DNA of 64,000 nt from Rhodococcus erythropolis NBRC 15567 (GTDB lineage Bacteria > Actinomycetota > Actinomycetes > Mycobacteriales > Mycobacteriaceae). The position numbers and the translations under genes were made by a program. Under the pieces are notes generated by a model. The model had not been told where the DNA came from. It searched no databases and saw only the letters and a program-made list of their open reading frames with translations. Shown here in pieces: positions 51,553-61,283 of this stretch. Location: the NCBI RefSeq assembly GCF_001552595.1, contig NZ_BCRM01000008.1, positions 62,001 to 126,000 of the forward strand, given 5' to 3'. Numbering within the stretch: the first letter of the stretch is position 1; every line of letters starts with the position of its first letter.

Positions 51553-51669
51553 GTGAGCAAGTTCGGACGTAAGAAGCAGCCCACGCCCAAGAGCTACCAG
51601 TGGCTGGCCATGACCCTCATCGCGTTGTCGCTCTCCGTGTCGATCGGGATTGCCGCCAAACCCTCCTGA
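51553..51669 (+). CDS. 38-residue single-helix membrane protein
   Basis: GTG start with a GGGAG site 7 nt upstream. A basic head (MSKFGRKKQPTPKSYQ) is followed by one hydrophobic helix (about 17-33) and the tail AAKPS. Clear ribosome site, complete frame and isolated position support a real small protein. It lies between the ligase and phosphatase genes. Function unknown. Confidence 0.6.
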   Translation: MSKFGRKKQPTPKSYQWLAMTLIALSLSVSIGIAAKPS

Positions 51670-51801
51670 GCTCGGCGGATCCGAAACTTGTAACCCCGCG
51701 TCCATCTGCACATGGGCAAATAGGAGCAATTCGGACGCTTAGCTGTTCTAACTTTCCTTCCGTCGTGTCACCTCGGCACCGACGGAGAGGATCAACTCAC
51801 C

Positions 51802-53250
51802 ATGCGAAGCTCACGCTTCGGCGTGCTGGCCGCTGCCGGCGCTGTCGGACTCGTGCTTGTCACCAGCAGCGTCCAGTCGATCGCCACGGCGTCACCGTTC
51901 GGTTCGCTCGACGCCGGTTCGAGTTCCGGTTCGACAGAGACACCGACCGTCAGCAACGGCGGTTTCACCTCCAAGACGCCCTACACTCCCGGCCAGCGCA
52001 TCGCCGACTATCAGGCGCCGCCGACCGGATACATCCCGGTGTACACGGAAAGTGTTGCGCGCCATGGTTCCAGAGCACTGTCGAGCCTGAAGTACGACGA
52101 CCTGAGCCTGCAGCTGTGGGAAATCGCCGAAGCCGAGAACGCATTGACACCCGTCGGCAAGGAATTCGGCCCGGCGCTTCGTGATCTCATGGACGCCAAC
52201 AAGAAGCTGGGGTACGGCAACCTCAGCGGACTCGGGGTCACCGAACATCGGCAGCTCGGAGCGCGCGTCACCGAGCGCCTCCCTCAATTGTTCGACGCCA
52301 TCGCAGCGCAACAGGGCACCATCACTTTGACTTCGTCGGGCGTCGACCGTGCCGTGGACAGCGCCGAGAACTTCGCTCAGGGCCTGACCGGTGCGTTTCC
52401 GGCCGTCGCCGGTGACGTTGCGCCGGTGACCACGGATGCCGACCTTCTCTACTTCCACGACTCGGATGAAAACGCCGACTACAAGGACTACGAAGAGTCG
52501 GATCCTCGACTGAAAGCCGTCGACGACCAGATCGCCGATCTTCCCCGCACCCGCGAGGTCTCGCGGCACATGATGCTCAGGCTCTACTCGGAGGACTTCG
52601 TGAACCGGCTGAGTGCGGGCGAGTTCTCACTCGTCGACCGTGGCAAGGGTTCCAGCACGATCGACAACGAGGTCGACGCCGCGTACATGCTGTACAACAC
52701 GTACATCATCACTCCGGGCATGGCCGAAGAAGGCAAGTGGAATTTCGAGCGGTTCATCGACTCCGACGACGCTCAGTGGCTCGCGTACACGAACGACGCC
52801 GAGGACTTCTACGCCAAGGGCCCTGGCTTCACCGGTGAAGACGTCACCTACCGGATGGCAACCGTCCTGCGCGACGAGTTCCTGCGCGGCTTGCAGGAAC
52901 ACACCGGCGACGCCGCCGTACCGGGAGCAGACTTCCGGTTTGCACACGCAGAAACGATCATCCCCTTCGCTGCGCTCCTGAAACTGCCGGGGAGCACCGT
53001 CTCGCAGGCCGAGGGTGATCTCTACACCTATGCGAACAACCCCTGGCGCGGAGCGAATGTCAGCCCGATGGCCGCCAACGTGCAGTGGGACGTCTACGCC
53101 GGACCGGACGGTGATCGGCTGGTCCGAATGCTCTACAACGAGCGCGAGACAGCATTTGCTGCCCCGTGCGCTCCGGTGAGCGCCGGGAGTTTCTTCTACA
53201 CGCCGGCCGAACTGGCCCGCTGCCTACCGGAGATTTCACCGGCGGCCTGA
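51802..53250 (+). CDS. Secreted histidine acid phosphatase family protein
   Basis: A 482-residue protein. A signal peptide ends near ATA-SP (residue 30). The histidine phosphatase signature ARHGSR gives the catalytic H88, and the second motif HAETI lies near residue 380, as in multiple inositol-polyphosphate phosphatases and phytases. It should release phosphate from organic esters outside the cell. The last 54 bases overlap the convergent XRE gene. Confidence 0.83.
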   Translation: MRSSRFGVLAAAGAVGLVLVTSSVQSIATASPFGSLDAGSSSGSTETPTVSNGGFTSKTPYTPGQRIADYQAPPTGYIPVYTESVARHGSRALSSLKYDDLSLQLWEIAEAENALTPVGKEFGPALRDLMDANKKLGYGNLSGLGVTEHRQLGARVTERLPQLFDAIAAQQGTITLTSSGVDRAVDSAENFAQGLTGAFPAVAGDVAPVTTDADLLYFHDSDENADYKDYEESDPRLKAVDDQIADLPRTREVSRHMMLRLYSEDFVNRLSAGEFSLVDRGKGSSTIDNEVDAAYMLYNTYIITPGMAEEGKWNFERFIDSDDAQWLAYTNDAEDFYAKGPGFTGEDVTYRMATVLRDEFLRGLQEHTGDAAVPGADFRFAHAETIIPFAALLKLPGSTVSQAEGDLYTYANNPWRGANVSPMAANVQWDVYAGPDGDRLVRMLYNERETAFAAPCAPVSAGSFFYTPAELARCLPEISPAA

Positions 53251-53579
53251 GGTCCGGCAACTCGGGATCCAGCCAGCGGTCGACGAGGGCGCGCCCATGC
53301 CTGGTGCAACGCCAGCATGCGCGCCTTCTCGTCGTCTTCCATCAACAAGGCGTCGCAGATACGTACGATGACCGGAGCCGAAACACCAACGGACGTACCC
53401 TGTTCCAGCCGCTGATAGTGATTGAAACTGATGTCGGCTATCTGCGCGACATCACGCCGACTGAGGCCGTGCATGCGGCGAGCACCCTCGCAGCGCATGC
53501 CGACCATTTCGGGCGCAAGACTGTTTCGTTTCTCGACGAGCATCTGGCTCATCAACTGACGCGCGCTCGACCCGTTCAC
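53196..53579 (-). CDS. XRE family helix-turn-helix regulator
   Basis: About 127 residues with a helix-turn-helix at 35-85 ([28 protein letters not shown]). GTG 53579 follows AAAGGTGG; a TTG at 53615 is the alternative. The C-terminal 20 residues are basic and overlap the phosphatase gene tail. It may regulate neighbouring genes; no target is evident. Confidence 0.7.
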   Translation of the reverse strand: MNGSSARQLMSQMLVEKRNSLAPEMVGMRCEGARRMHGLSRRDVAQIADISFNHYQRLEQGTSVGVSAPVIVRICDALLMEDDEKARMLALHQAWARPRRPLAGSRVAGPQAAGEISGRQRASSAGV

Positions 53580-53733
53580 GTCGCCACCTTTTCCATCCCT
53601 GAAATATGCTTTCAACTAACACGTTTCAGAATATGGGATGGGACGGACACGGCGGTATCTCCGAGATGACAGATAATCACGCGATACCGCCAACCCTGTG
53701 CCCGTTCAGGCTGTGACGATCAGGGGCCGAAGA

Positions 53734-54192
53734 TCAGGCTATGAACCTGCCGATCGTCGGATTCGACTGGCAGATGGGACTACTGCCCCAATTGATCGAA
53801 CCGAACGCCGTCGCAACGACATTGCCGACGCCGGTATTCACCGTCGCAGAGAGATACGGGTACGCCCCTACCAGGTCGACGATTCCGGACTTACCCGTGT
53901 CGGTGTTGACCCACGCAACGGTCACCTGACCCGCCGCCGGAATGGGCGCGGCTGCCGGGAACGAATCGAAGCGAATATCACCCTTGGCGATGGGCGGATT
54001 GGACTCTGGTCCGGACTGGCCGGTGAGCCCGGTCAACGAGGCCAGTGACCCCTGATTCGGGCACCCGATGGTGACGGCGGCGCCGCCGAAAGGGTGGGGC
54101 GGATCAGCCGAGGCGACTCCGGCGAACATGACGCTCGCGGCAATCGGTAATCCGATGGCCGCAAAAACCCCGGCCGTGCGTGTGACGCTCAT
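53734..54192 (-). CDS. Small secreted protein of unknown function
   Basis: A 152-residue protein with a signal peptide (MSVTRTAGVFAAIGLPIAASVMFAG, cleavage near ASA-DP at about residue 29). The mature part is rich in G, S, N and T, with two cysteines (IGCPNQ and PICQSN) that can form a disulfide. It resembles the small exported proteins common in Rhodococcus and Mycobacterium. GAGGAG precedes the start. Confidence 0.7.
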   Translation of the reverse strand: MSVTRTAGVFAAIGLPIAASVMFAGVASADPPHPFGGAAVTIGCPNQGSLASLTGLTGQSGPESNPPIAKGDIRFDSFPAAAPIPAAGQVTVAWVNTDTGKSGIVDLVGAYPYLSATVNTGVGNVVATAFGSINWGSSPICQSNPTIGRFIA

Positions 54193-54362
54193 AGCTGCTC
54201 CTCGGGTCGACAACACTTTCCGGATACCCCTGGTACAACGCCCGAAACGATGGAAAGTCGACTATTCACACCCCTAGACAACGCGTGTTGTCAGAACTAC
54301 AGTCGGTGGTGCAGCTCACACCTACCTCTGCAGCGCGCAGACCAGTCCCAGGGAGTGTTCAG

Positions 54363-55259
54363 ATGAAGCGCTACGACCTCCGCAGTCGCACGGATCGACT
54401 CGATCCCGAAACCGATTACGAAGAGATGTCGCGCATTCTCGCGGCGCAAGAGTTTCCCTGGGACATCAATCAGGCGCTCAGCTTCGCCCTTTTTCGCACG
54501 TACGCCGTTCCCTCGATCGGCAAACTTCTCTTCTCCACCGGGGAGTTCACCGACAAGGTTCAGAAGCGCTACGACGACACCAGCCTGATCCTCGACGCCA
54601 TCCTCGAGCACGGCCTCAGCAGCACCGAAGGCCGCAAGAGCGTGCGTCGTATGAATCAGATGCACGGTTCGTACGACATCTCCAACGACGACATGCTCTA
54701 CGTACTGGCAACCTTCGTCGTCACCCCGGTCAGATGGCTCGACGAGTACGGCTGGCGGAAGATGACCGACAACGAGATCGTCGGGTCGACGAACTATTAC
54801 CGCCACCTGGGTCGGTACATGAACATCAAGGACACTCCTGACACCTACGAGGGGTTCGTCAAACTTCTCGACGACTATGAGCGTGAACACTTTTCATTCG
54901 ACTCCGGAGCGCGGGCCGTTGCCGATTCCACCCTCGACCTGATGTGCACCTTCCCGCCCAACAACCTGGCGCCGAAGGCTCTGGTCAAGGGATTCGCGTT
55001 CGCCCTCATGGACGATCACCTACTCGACGCCTTCCACTACAAGCACCCGAGCACCGCGATGCGCGTCGTCTCACGCGGCGCGCTGAAAATCCGTGCGCGT
55101 CTGCTGCGGTTCTTCCCGGTGCGCACGAAGCGGAAATTCGCCCGCGAGCTGCCCAACATCCGCAGCTACCCGAGCGGTTACAAGGTCGAAGACCTCGGCA
55201 CCTTCCCCACGGGATGCCCGGTCAAGCACCTGCAGGCAGACCAGCAGGCCCAAGCGTAG
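54363..55259 (+). CDS. MpaB/DUF2236 family oxygenase-like protein
   Basis: A 298-residue protein related to the MpaB/latex-clearing (Lcp) fold. Histidine-containing helices RRMNQMHGSYDI near 100-110 and LMDDHLLDAFHYKHPST near 220-235 are candidates for haem or metal binding. ATG 54363 has an AGGGAG site. Family members include haem-b oxygenases; others have unknown roles. Confidence 0.72.
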   Translation: MKRYDLRSRTDRLDPETDYEEMSRILAAQEFPWDINQALSFALFRTYAVPSIGKLLFSTGEFTDKVQKRYDDTSLILDAILEHGLSSTEGRKSVRRMNQMHGSYDISNDDMLYVLATFVVTPVRWLDEYGWRKMTDNEIVGSTNYYRHLGRYMNIKDTPDTYEGFVKLLDDYEREHFSFDSGARAVADSTLDLMCTFPPNNLAPKALVKGFAFALMDDHLLDAFHYKHPSTAMRVVSRGALKIRARLLRFFPVRTKRKFARELPNIRSYPSGYKVEDLGTFPTGCPVKHLQADQQAQA

Positions 55260-55323
55260 GTGCGTTGGGATACATCAGATTCACGGACGAGTTTGTCTGC
55301 GGGACGTTCAGGAGGCGATGGTC

Positions 55324-55431
55324 ATGATTCCGATACCGCCGTACGGACTCGGTGACAGTTGGAAGATCTGGACTCCCTGGCTGGTTCCCATCGTGGAGTG
55401 GTGGAACTCCTGGCACCCTGCGATGGGCTGA
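55324..55431 (+). CDS. Trp-rich 35-residue peptide
   Basis: AGGAGG lies 8 nt before ATG 55324 (ATG 55318 is too close to it). The peptide contains six Trp and six Pro in 35 residues: IPIPPYGLGDSWKIWTPWL, then VPIVEWWNSWHPAMG. It lies 64 nt after the MpaB-like gene on the same strand and may be cotranscribed. It could be a small membrane-interface protein; no family is recognised. Confidence 0.55.
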   Translation: MIPIPPYGLGDSWKIWTPWLVPIVEWWNSWHPAMG

Positions 55432-55441
55432 ATCGCCTTTC

Positions 55442-55906
55442 TCAGGCCTGAATGAGGGAGGAGTCGCGACCAGTACGACGCAGGGTGATCAATTCGTGGT
55501 TTGTCTCGGCATCGTGTCGGCGCCCCTCTTCTTCGAAGTCCATCAGCGCATAGAACCTGCGGGCGCGATCGTTGAGGGTGTAAACCTCGAGTGTCACCTC
55601 GCCGTGCATGGTTGTGGCGTGTTCCACCAACGCCCGACCGACGCCCAACCCTTGCGACGCCGGCGCGACGAACAGTCCCCCGATCTCGGAGCCGATCATT
55701 CCCAACAGGCCGACAACTTCGGAGTTGTGCTCAGCCACCCAATTGTCGGCCTGAATCAGATAGACCTCTCGCATCTTCTGCTCCCGTTCGCCCGTTCCCT
55801 CACCCGTAAGGAACGGATGGGCTTCACGGGCAGCGCGCGACCACAGGTCGACGACCACATCCTCATCCGACGGTATGTAGCGGCGAATGATCAGATCCTG
55901 ATTCAC
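55442..55906 (-). CDS. GNAT family N-acetyltransferase
   Basis: About 154 residues with GNAT motifs: LIIRRYIPSDEDVVVDLW at the start, GLFVAPASQGLGVGRALVEHA (acetyl-CoA loop) near 90-110 and LNDRARRFYALMDFEEEGRRHD. GTG 55906 is preferred; an upstream ATG at 56023 would add 39 residues lacking family likeness. Substrate unknown. Confidence 0.8.
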   Translation of the reverse strand: MNQDLIIRRYIPSDEDVVVDLWSRAAREAHPFLTGEGTGEREQKMREVYLIQADNWVAEHNSEVVGLLGMIGSEIGGLFVAPASQGLGVGRALVEHATTMHGEVTLEVYTLNDRARRFYALMDFEEEGRRHDAETNHELITLRRTGRDSSLIQA

Positions 55907-56056
55907 AATCCGACCATACCCTCCGGCATCAGAGAGATAGCCGGCGCTGAAAGTGACCAATTCTCGGTTCAACGCACGACGGCCTCGACGTAAACCAGTG
56001 GCAACAATTCCATTCGTTGCCATCCCACAATTACTGCCTTGTGCGAGGGTTGTCCG

Positions 56057-56632
56057 ATGACTGACGGTGATCCGGTAACTAAGCGCGGAGGTCCGGCATC
56101 CTGGTGGAAGGTGACAGCGATTGTCGCCGCTGTGCTTGTCGCTCTCACATGCGGCGTCATCGTGTGGTCCTTCATGCCGCCGGTTGTGTACTTTCCGTTT
56201 TTCGCGCTCGCCGCCTCAGTGTTGCTGGGTTTGGGTGGAGTGTGGTTGATACTCAGCCTGATTGGTTGGATGAAGTACAAAACGCTCCGGTTGAGCACGA
56301 TCGCGCCGGTGATAGTCCTCGTCACCGGCGCGATCGTGACCTTGTCCGTCCCTTCGCGTGTTGCGTTTGCATTGTCGAAAGATTCTCTCGAAGCAGTGGC
56401 GGCGGACTGCCAGAAGTCGTTGGACAACCAAACAATTGGCGTCTACCGGGTCCTGCAGGTCTGGCCCGTCGGAAACGGGTGCCGCTTCCACATCGAGGGC
56501 GGTCTGATCGATTCGATCGGATTGGCGTACTTACCCGACGGCGCACCATATCTCGGCAAGCCCCGCCGCGACGGCGAGATCGGATACCAGGGGTTCGACG
56601 GCGACTGGTACTCGTTCGTTCAAGCGTTTTAG
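56057..56632 (+). CDS. Membrane protein of unknown function
   Basis: A 191-residue protein with three hydrophobic helices (about 20-40, 45-70, 80-100) and a C-terminal soluble domain that contains CQKSLDNQTIGVYRVLQVWPVGNGCRFHI, two Cys that may pair, and ends YQGFDGDWYSFVQAF. No known family recognised. Confidence 0.65.
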   Translation: MTDGDPVTKRGGPASWWKVTAIVAAVLVALTCGVIVWSFMPPVVYFPFFALAASVLLGLGGVWLILSLIGWMKYKTLRLSTIAPVIVLVTGAIVTLSVPSRVAFALSKDSLEAVAADCQKSLDNQTIGVYRVLQVWPVGNGCRFHIEGGLIDSIGLAYLPDGAPYLGKPRRDGEIGYQGFDGDWYSFVQAF

Positions 56633-56642
56633 CGGCGCGCAA

Positions 56643-57578
56643 CTAGTCGACGAGCTTGGCCTTCAGAAGTGCGATCGTGTCCGCAGTGAGTCCGAGACCT
56701 TCGGTGAGATAACCGTCGACGGTTCCGTAATCGCTGGCTATCTGCGCGAGTCCAGCTTCCAGGTACGACGCATCGACACCGAGGGCCGGCTCGAGATTGG
56801 TCGCTACCTGCGGGCTCAGAGCCTGAGAGATCTGCGCAAGGATCTTCTCGTTGGTCGCCTGAAGGTAGGTGTTGCTCAACAGATAGTCGTCCATGATCGT
56901 CTGGGCGGGGACACCCGCGATGGTCTGCAGCAACATCGCGGTCCAACCCGTGCGATCCTTGCCTGAAGTGCAATGGAACAACTGCACCCCGTCACCAGCA
57001 GCGATGTCCGAGAGAACCTGCTTGAAGCCGGCGCGGCGCACAGGGTCGGTGACAAAACTGCGGTTGGTGTCGACCAAGAACTGCTTGGCCTCTTCCGGCG
57101 ACTTGATCGTTGTGGCGAGCTGAGTGAGATCCTTGAACTCGATGGGGATGTTCGTGTACGTCACACCGTCCGGGAGCTTGTCCGCGCCACCGATGAACGG
57201 GTTGGAGATCTCGGTTGAACCGCGGAGGTCATAGGCGTCGGCAAGTCCGAGGCCGGTGAGCGTCGCCTTGTCTGCGTCGCTGGTCGCGGTCAGCGCATTG
57301 GACCGGTAGATGACGCCGCGCTTGAGGTGCGAGCCGTCGACGGTGGCGTATCCCCTACCGTCATTGCCGGCGACGTCGCGAAAGTTGGCCACGGAGGCCA
57401 AGTTCGGTGTCGGCGCGAGCACAGGATCGAGCGAGCCGAGATCGACCGATCCCGTGTTGAGAGAGCCCAAGTCGAGCGGGATGGCCGTGGCGGGAGCGGC
57501 AAACAACAGGCCTCCGGTGACAACAAGTGCGGCGGCCTTCGCAGTGCGAGCGAACAATATTCGTGAGCGTGTGGACAT
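56643..57578 (-). CDS. Secreted tyrosine phosphatase-like protein
   Basis: A 311-residue protein. A signal peptide ends near residue 32 (ATA-IP). The dual-specificity/tyrosine phosphatase loop HCTSGKDRTG holds catalytic C203 and R209, and NFRDVAGNDGRGYATVDG with RGVIYRSN is typical of the LipA/PtpB-like family. Mycobacterial PtpB is a phosphotyrosine and lipid phosphatase; the present one may act on extracellular phosphate esters. Confidence 0.82.
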   Translation of the reverse strand: MSTRSRILFARTAKAAALVVTGGLLFAAPATAIPLDLGSLNTGSVDLGSLDPVLAPTPNLASVANFRDVAGNDGRGYATVDGSHLKRGVIYRSNALTATSDADKATLTGLGLADAYDLRGSTEISNPFIGGADKLPDGVTYTNIPIEFKDLTQLATTIKSPEEAKQFLVDTNRSFVTDPVRRAGFKQVLSDIAAGDGVQLFHCTSGKDRTGWTAMLLQTIAGVPAQTIMDDYLLSNTYLQATNEKILAQISQALSPQVATNLEPALGVDASYLEAGLAQIASDYGTVDGYLTEGLGLTADTIALLKAKLVD

Positions 57579-57629
57579 GTGGCAATACCTCTCGCTGTAG
57601 TTTGGGATTTGTGGTTTGGTGAGCTGGAG

Positions 57630-58793
57630 TTACGGTGCGACGTCACCGATTCCGGTGAACCCGTATCGCTGATGGGGTCCGATGACTGCTACCTCGAACA
57701 GTCCTGTCCCGGTGCGAGTTACGCCGTCTTCTACAAGGGTGAACCGGGCCAAGTTGTCGACCGGGCACAGCATCTTCTTCCACGGTTCGATGTCCGAAAC
57801 CTTCTCTCGCAGGCCCTGAACCACCAGTTCTCCCTGCCACATCCCGTGGCGCCAATCCTGCTCGAGTCCGTAGCCCGTACCGACACCGATGTAGTTGGGC
57901 AGAATCGGTTCGCAGGTTATCTCCAGGATGTGGTCGGATTCGCCTGGTGCACCGGGACGCCGGAAGTACAGAGTTCCGCTCTTCACCTCGCGGGTGCCGG
58001 AAATGAAGGTGAGCTGGTGGTCCGGTCGACCCAACCACTCCGGCTCGCGCGAACGATCCGCCCAGACGCGTGTCGCATCCTCCAGAATTCGGCGTCCCTG
58101 TTGATCCTCTTGAACGACCGTGACGACGGTGAAGTCCCCGAATTGCATGATCGAGTAGATCCAGAAGAAGTTCTGACTGCCGGCGATCGACGGATCCGCC
58201 TTGCGTCCAGGAGGTTCCGCCTCGCCGACCGGTCGAACACCCCAGGATCGATCGCGATTACCCCGCCACGTCTCCGGGGTGACCGGGATGACGTCGCCGT
58301 CGACGGTCAGGGATCCGGACCATGTTCCGGTTTGCACGAATCGTTGCGTGTCGAAGGTGACTCGTTCGAGCTGGCGATGGAAATGTCTGGCCTCGAGATT
58401 GGCGGGGCCGTCGGACTCGAAGGTGAGGTCGAAGCTCAGGTCCGGCGCTTCGGGACTCGGGTCCAACACCACCCGCAGACGGTGCAGACCCTCGATGATC
58501 TCGATCCTCAACGGGCCTACTGACAGGTCCATACGATCGTCGCCCAAGGCGCGGGATGCCCGGAAGACGATATGGTCGTCGCCGCGCCGAAGAACCGCAA
58601 AGCCGTCGCACACACCAAGATTGGGGTACTGACCGAGACCGATGATGAGAAACAGCGGCTCGCTGTCGCCGTCGACGCCGGCATGGCAGTTGAAGTAGTA
58701 GCGGTCGTAGAAGTTTCGATCCGAGGTGCCCACGTGGCGGATGGTCTCGGCGATCTGATGTACCGGGTAGTCGTCGAGCGGGGACAGTGTCAT
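57630..58793 (-). CDS. DUF7064/7065-like protein linked to an APH-type kinase
   Basis: A 387-residue soluble protein, beta-rich, with the segments SDRNFYDRYYFNCHAG, WRGNRDRSWGVRPVGE and KSGTLYFRRPG. This pattern is common in actinobacterial proteins beside aminoglycoside-phosphotransferase-like genes (DUF7064/7065 type), often in steroid or lipid catabolism regions. ATG 58793 overlaps the kinase stop (ATGA). Function unknown. Confidence 0.65.
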   Translation of the reverse strand: MTLSPLDDYPVHQIAETIRHVGTSDRNFYDRYYFNCHAGVDGDSEPLFLIIGLGQYPNLGVCDGFAVLRRGDDHIVFRASRALGDDRMDLSVGPLRIEIIEGLHRLRVVLDPSPEAPDLSFDLTFESDGPANLEARHFHRQLERVTFDTQRFVQTGTWSGSLTVDGDVIPVTPETWRGNRDRSWGVRPVGEAEPPGRKADPSIAGSQNFFWIYSIMQFGDFTVVTVVQEDQQGRRILEDATRVWADRSREPEWLGRPDHQLTFISGTREVKSGTLYFRRPGAPGESDHILEITCEPILPNYIGVGTGYGLEQDWRHGMWQGELVVQGLREKVSDIEPWKKMLCPVDNLARFTLVEDGVTRTGTGLFEVAVIGPHQRYGFTGIGDVAP

Positions 58794-60013
58794 CGTGCAT
58801 CTCCTGTTGCGACCGACGCTGTTGTGAGCGTGGCTGTAGCGAGCGATTCCCAATAGGTGCCGTCGAGCATGGCTTCGAGTGTCTTGTGGTGCAGGATCAT
58901 CTCGTCCGGATTGTCGGGGAATTCCGCCTGACCGAAAGCCACTGCGCGACTTTGGACTCGGAACATGATCACCGCATGCCGCAGCGCGGCGTACACGATG
59001 TAGAAATCTAGATCCGCAACCTGGTGGCCGGAAAGCGAGCCGTAGACCTCTGCCACGGCCTCGCGACGAAGGAAGTCCGGCATTCCGGGGAGTCCGGCCA
59101 TGGCAGCGAGATCCTCGAAGAACCTGTGCTGGAAGATCATCCAGCCGAGGTCCAGTTCACGCGGCCCCAGTGTGGCCATCTCCCAGTCGAGGACCGCCGC
59201 TGGTTCGAAGTCGCGGTAGATGACATTTCCGATCCGCGAGTCACCCCAGCAGAGCACTGCGGAACCGGCATCGGCGGGAAAGTTCGCTTCGATCCAGTCG
59301 AAGCCGCGCTCGATCAACGGAGATCCTGGTCCGTCGGCTGTTGCCCACTCGTAATAGCGTCGCTGGTCCTCGAGGTGCGCGCGAAGTGCTTCTGCCCCAG
59401 TCGGTTCGGCACCGCCGCCGCACAACTCGGGGAGAGCCAGGTGTGGATCGGCCATAGCGTGCAACTCCGCCAGCACTCGGACCGATGACTGCTGGAGTCG
59501 AGAACAGTCGTCCGCTGAAGCCTCCGAGAGCCAGGATCCGAACGTGTACGGCATGACGTCTGGCGGGATTTCGCCCTCGCGCCGTTCCATCACGAAGAAC
59601 TCGCCGCCGAGCGCGTCCGGGTTGCTCTCGGACCAGTACACGCGCGGGATCGGCACCGACGTGTGGGCTGCGACGGCGCTCATGACCCGAAACTGCTGGT
59701 CCAGGTTGTACGACGGGAAGATCGGCACCGCACTGTCTCGCGGAGCGATACGGGCGACCAGGCGATGCTCGGCTCGAATCCCGTCCTCGATCCACGTTGC
59801 ATCGAACAGCACGGTCTCGTTGGACATGCCGTTCGCGGCGGGCACCTCGACCGAGGTCACGGAAGGTTTCGAGCCTCGCCACAGCACGCTCGCGAGCCAG
59901 CCTTCGAGGCTGCGTCGCATCTCGGCCGGGTCATTGCGGGATTCGCCGGGCCTGGCGAATTCGGCGTAGTCGGGATCTCCGCCTGAGGTTTCTGTTTCGG
60001 TTCGAAGGTTCAT
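58790..60013 (-). CDS. Aminoglycoside phosphotransferase-like (APH) family protein
   Basis: A 407-residue kinase-fold protein. The Brenner-type catalytic motif appears as LCWGDSRIGNVIY near 260 (usual HGD replaced by WGD) and AVLDWEMATLGPRELDLGW near 275. Family members phosphorylate alcohols, choline or acyl groups; those near acyl-CoA dehydrogenases act in lipid breakdown. A TetR gene with a perfect operator is divergent. Confidence 0.82.
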   Translation of the reverse strand: MNLRTETETSGGDPDYAEFARPGESRNDPAEMRRSLEGWLASVLWRGSKPSVTSVEVPAANGMSNETVLFDATWIEDGIRAEHRLVARIAPRDSAVPIFPSYNLDQQFRVMSAVAAHTSVPIPRVYWSESNPDALGGEFFVMERREGEIPPDVMPYTFGSWLSEASADDCSRLQQSSVRVLAELHAMADPHLALPELCGGGAEPTGAEALRAHLEDQRRYYEWATADGPGSPLIERGFDWIEANFPADAGSAVLCWGDSRIGNVIYRDFEPAAVLDWEMATLGPRELDLGWMIFQHRFFEDLAAMAGLPGMPDFLRREAVAEVYGSLSGHQVADLDFYIVYAALRHAVIMFRVQSRAVAFGQAEFPDNPDEMILHHKTLEAMLDGTYWESLATATLTTASVATGDAR

Positions 60014-60056
60014 CACCACTCCTCGTGGTTCGGTGGCGCCGATGCGCACGTGCCGA

Positions 60057-60081
60057 TAGTCGATACAATATGTATCGACTA
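60057..60081. promoter_or_regulatory. Perfect 25-bp operator of the TetR/APH divergent promoter
   Basis: Eleven-base arms TAGTCGATACA and TGTATCGACTA flank the spacer ATA. It lies between the APH start (60013) and the TetR start, ideally placed for repression of both. Confidence 0.75.
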
Positions 60082-60137
60082 AAGCCGTGACAGAATGTAA
60101 CGGCCATCACAGCGATACCGCAAGGGATTTGCCCAAA

Positions 60138-60761
60138 ATGTCCAAAGATTCCGAAACTCAGCACCGCCTGGGCCCGCAGCGAAACCCTGCAATCGACGAC
60201 GCAGTACTGGACGCGACCAGGCAACTGTTGGAAGAAAAGGGGTATGCGGGCACGTCCATCGACGCCATCGCCACGCGTGCCGGAGTGGGGCGTCCGGCCA
60301 TCTACCGTCGGTGGCCGTCGAAGGCACACATCGTCAACGACGCGATCTATCCGGTACTCGACGTCGAACAGGGCGCGGACATCGACACCGAACTCGGCGC
60401 CGAGGGCACGATCGCGGATCAGATTCGCGCGCTTGTGCAGGGCGCGGTGGCACTGTTCGCCGCTCCCGCCACCCGAGCCGCGGCGCCCGGACTGATGAGC
60501 GAAGTGCGCACAAACGCGGAATTACGCGACGTTCTCGTGGTGCGGCAACTGGCCGGAGTCCGCGTCGAGCTGAACCGCCGACTGGAAGCGGCGAGGGAGC
60601 GCGGCGACATCCGAAGCGGCGTCGACGCCGACGCTCTTCTCGACATCATGGCGGGCGCGGCCATCTTTGCGATGTCGGTTCGCGACGTCTCGGACCCGGG
60701 ACCGTTTGCCGATTCTCTCGCCGACATAGTGCTGAACGGCATACTCCCCGACGACAACTAG
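60138..60761 (+). CDS. TetR family regulator
   Basis: A 207-residue TetR protein from ATG 60138; GTG 60087, which directly follows the operator, would add 17 residues. Helix-turn-helix at about 15-60 (YAGTSIDAIATRAGVGRPAIYRRWPSKAH), C-terminal TetR_C-like domain. Probably represses itself and the divergent kinase/DUF genes. Confidence 0.87.
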   Translation: MSKDSETQHRLGPQRNPAIDDAVLDATRQLLEEKGYAGTSIDAIATRAGVGRPAIYRRWPSKAHIVNDAIYPVLDVEQGADIDTELGAEGTIADQIRALVQGAVALFAAPATRAAAPGLMSEVRTNAELRDVLVVRQLAGVRVELNRRLEAARERGDIRSGVDADALLDIMAGAAIFAMSVRDVSDPGPFADSLADIVLNGILPDDN

Positions 60762-60791
60762 GCCCGAGCCCCGCCGACTATCCTGTGGGGC

Positions 60792-61268
60792 ATGACCGAG
60801 CCTGTAGCGACCGCTGACCTTGCCGACGAGATCGGACCCGACATCCGTAGCTGCGACACGCAGTTCACCCAGTTCGGTGGACGTGAAGTGTTTGCCGGCC
60901 CCATCACGACCATCAAGTGCTTCCAGGACAACCTGCTCGTGAAGCAGACCCTCAGCGAACCGGGCAACGGCGGAGTCCTCGTCGTCGACGGTGACGCGAG
61001 CATCCACACCGCCCTGGTCGGCGACATCATCGCCGGCCGCGGCGTCGACAACGGCTGGGCCGGCGTCATCGTCAACGGAGCTGTCCGCGACTCGGCGATC
61101 CTGCGCACCCTCGACATCGGCGTCAAGGCACTGGGTACCAACCCGCGCAAGAGCACTCAGACCGGTTCGGGCGAGAAGAACGTGCCGATCGAAATCGGCG
61201 GAGTCACCTTCAACCCCGGCGAGATCGTCTACAGCGACCAGGACGGCGTCGTCGTTCGCGAAAGCTAG
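60792..61268 (+). CDS. RraA family protein
   Basis: A 158-residue member of the RraA/HMG-aldolase family. [21 protein letters not shown] and [14 protein letters not shown] are diagnostic. It contains the conserved Arg and Asp (VRDS) used by 4-hydroxy-4-methyl-2-oxoglutarate aldolases, while E. coli RraA inhibits RNase E. Aldolase or regulator cannot be decided here. Confidence 0.88.
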   Translation: MTEPVATADLADEIGPDIRSCDTQFTQFGGREVFAGPITTIKCFQDNLLVKQTLSEPGNGGVLVVDGDASIHTALVGDIIAGRGVDNGWAGVIVNGAVRDSAILRTLDIGVKALGTNPRKSTQTGSGEKNVPIEIGGVTFNPGEIVYSDQDGVVVRES

Positions 61269-61283
61269 TCAGAAGTCGCGGGA

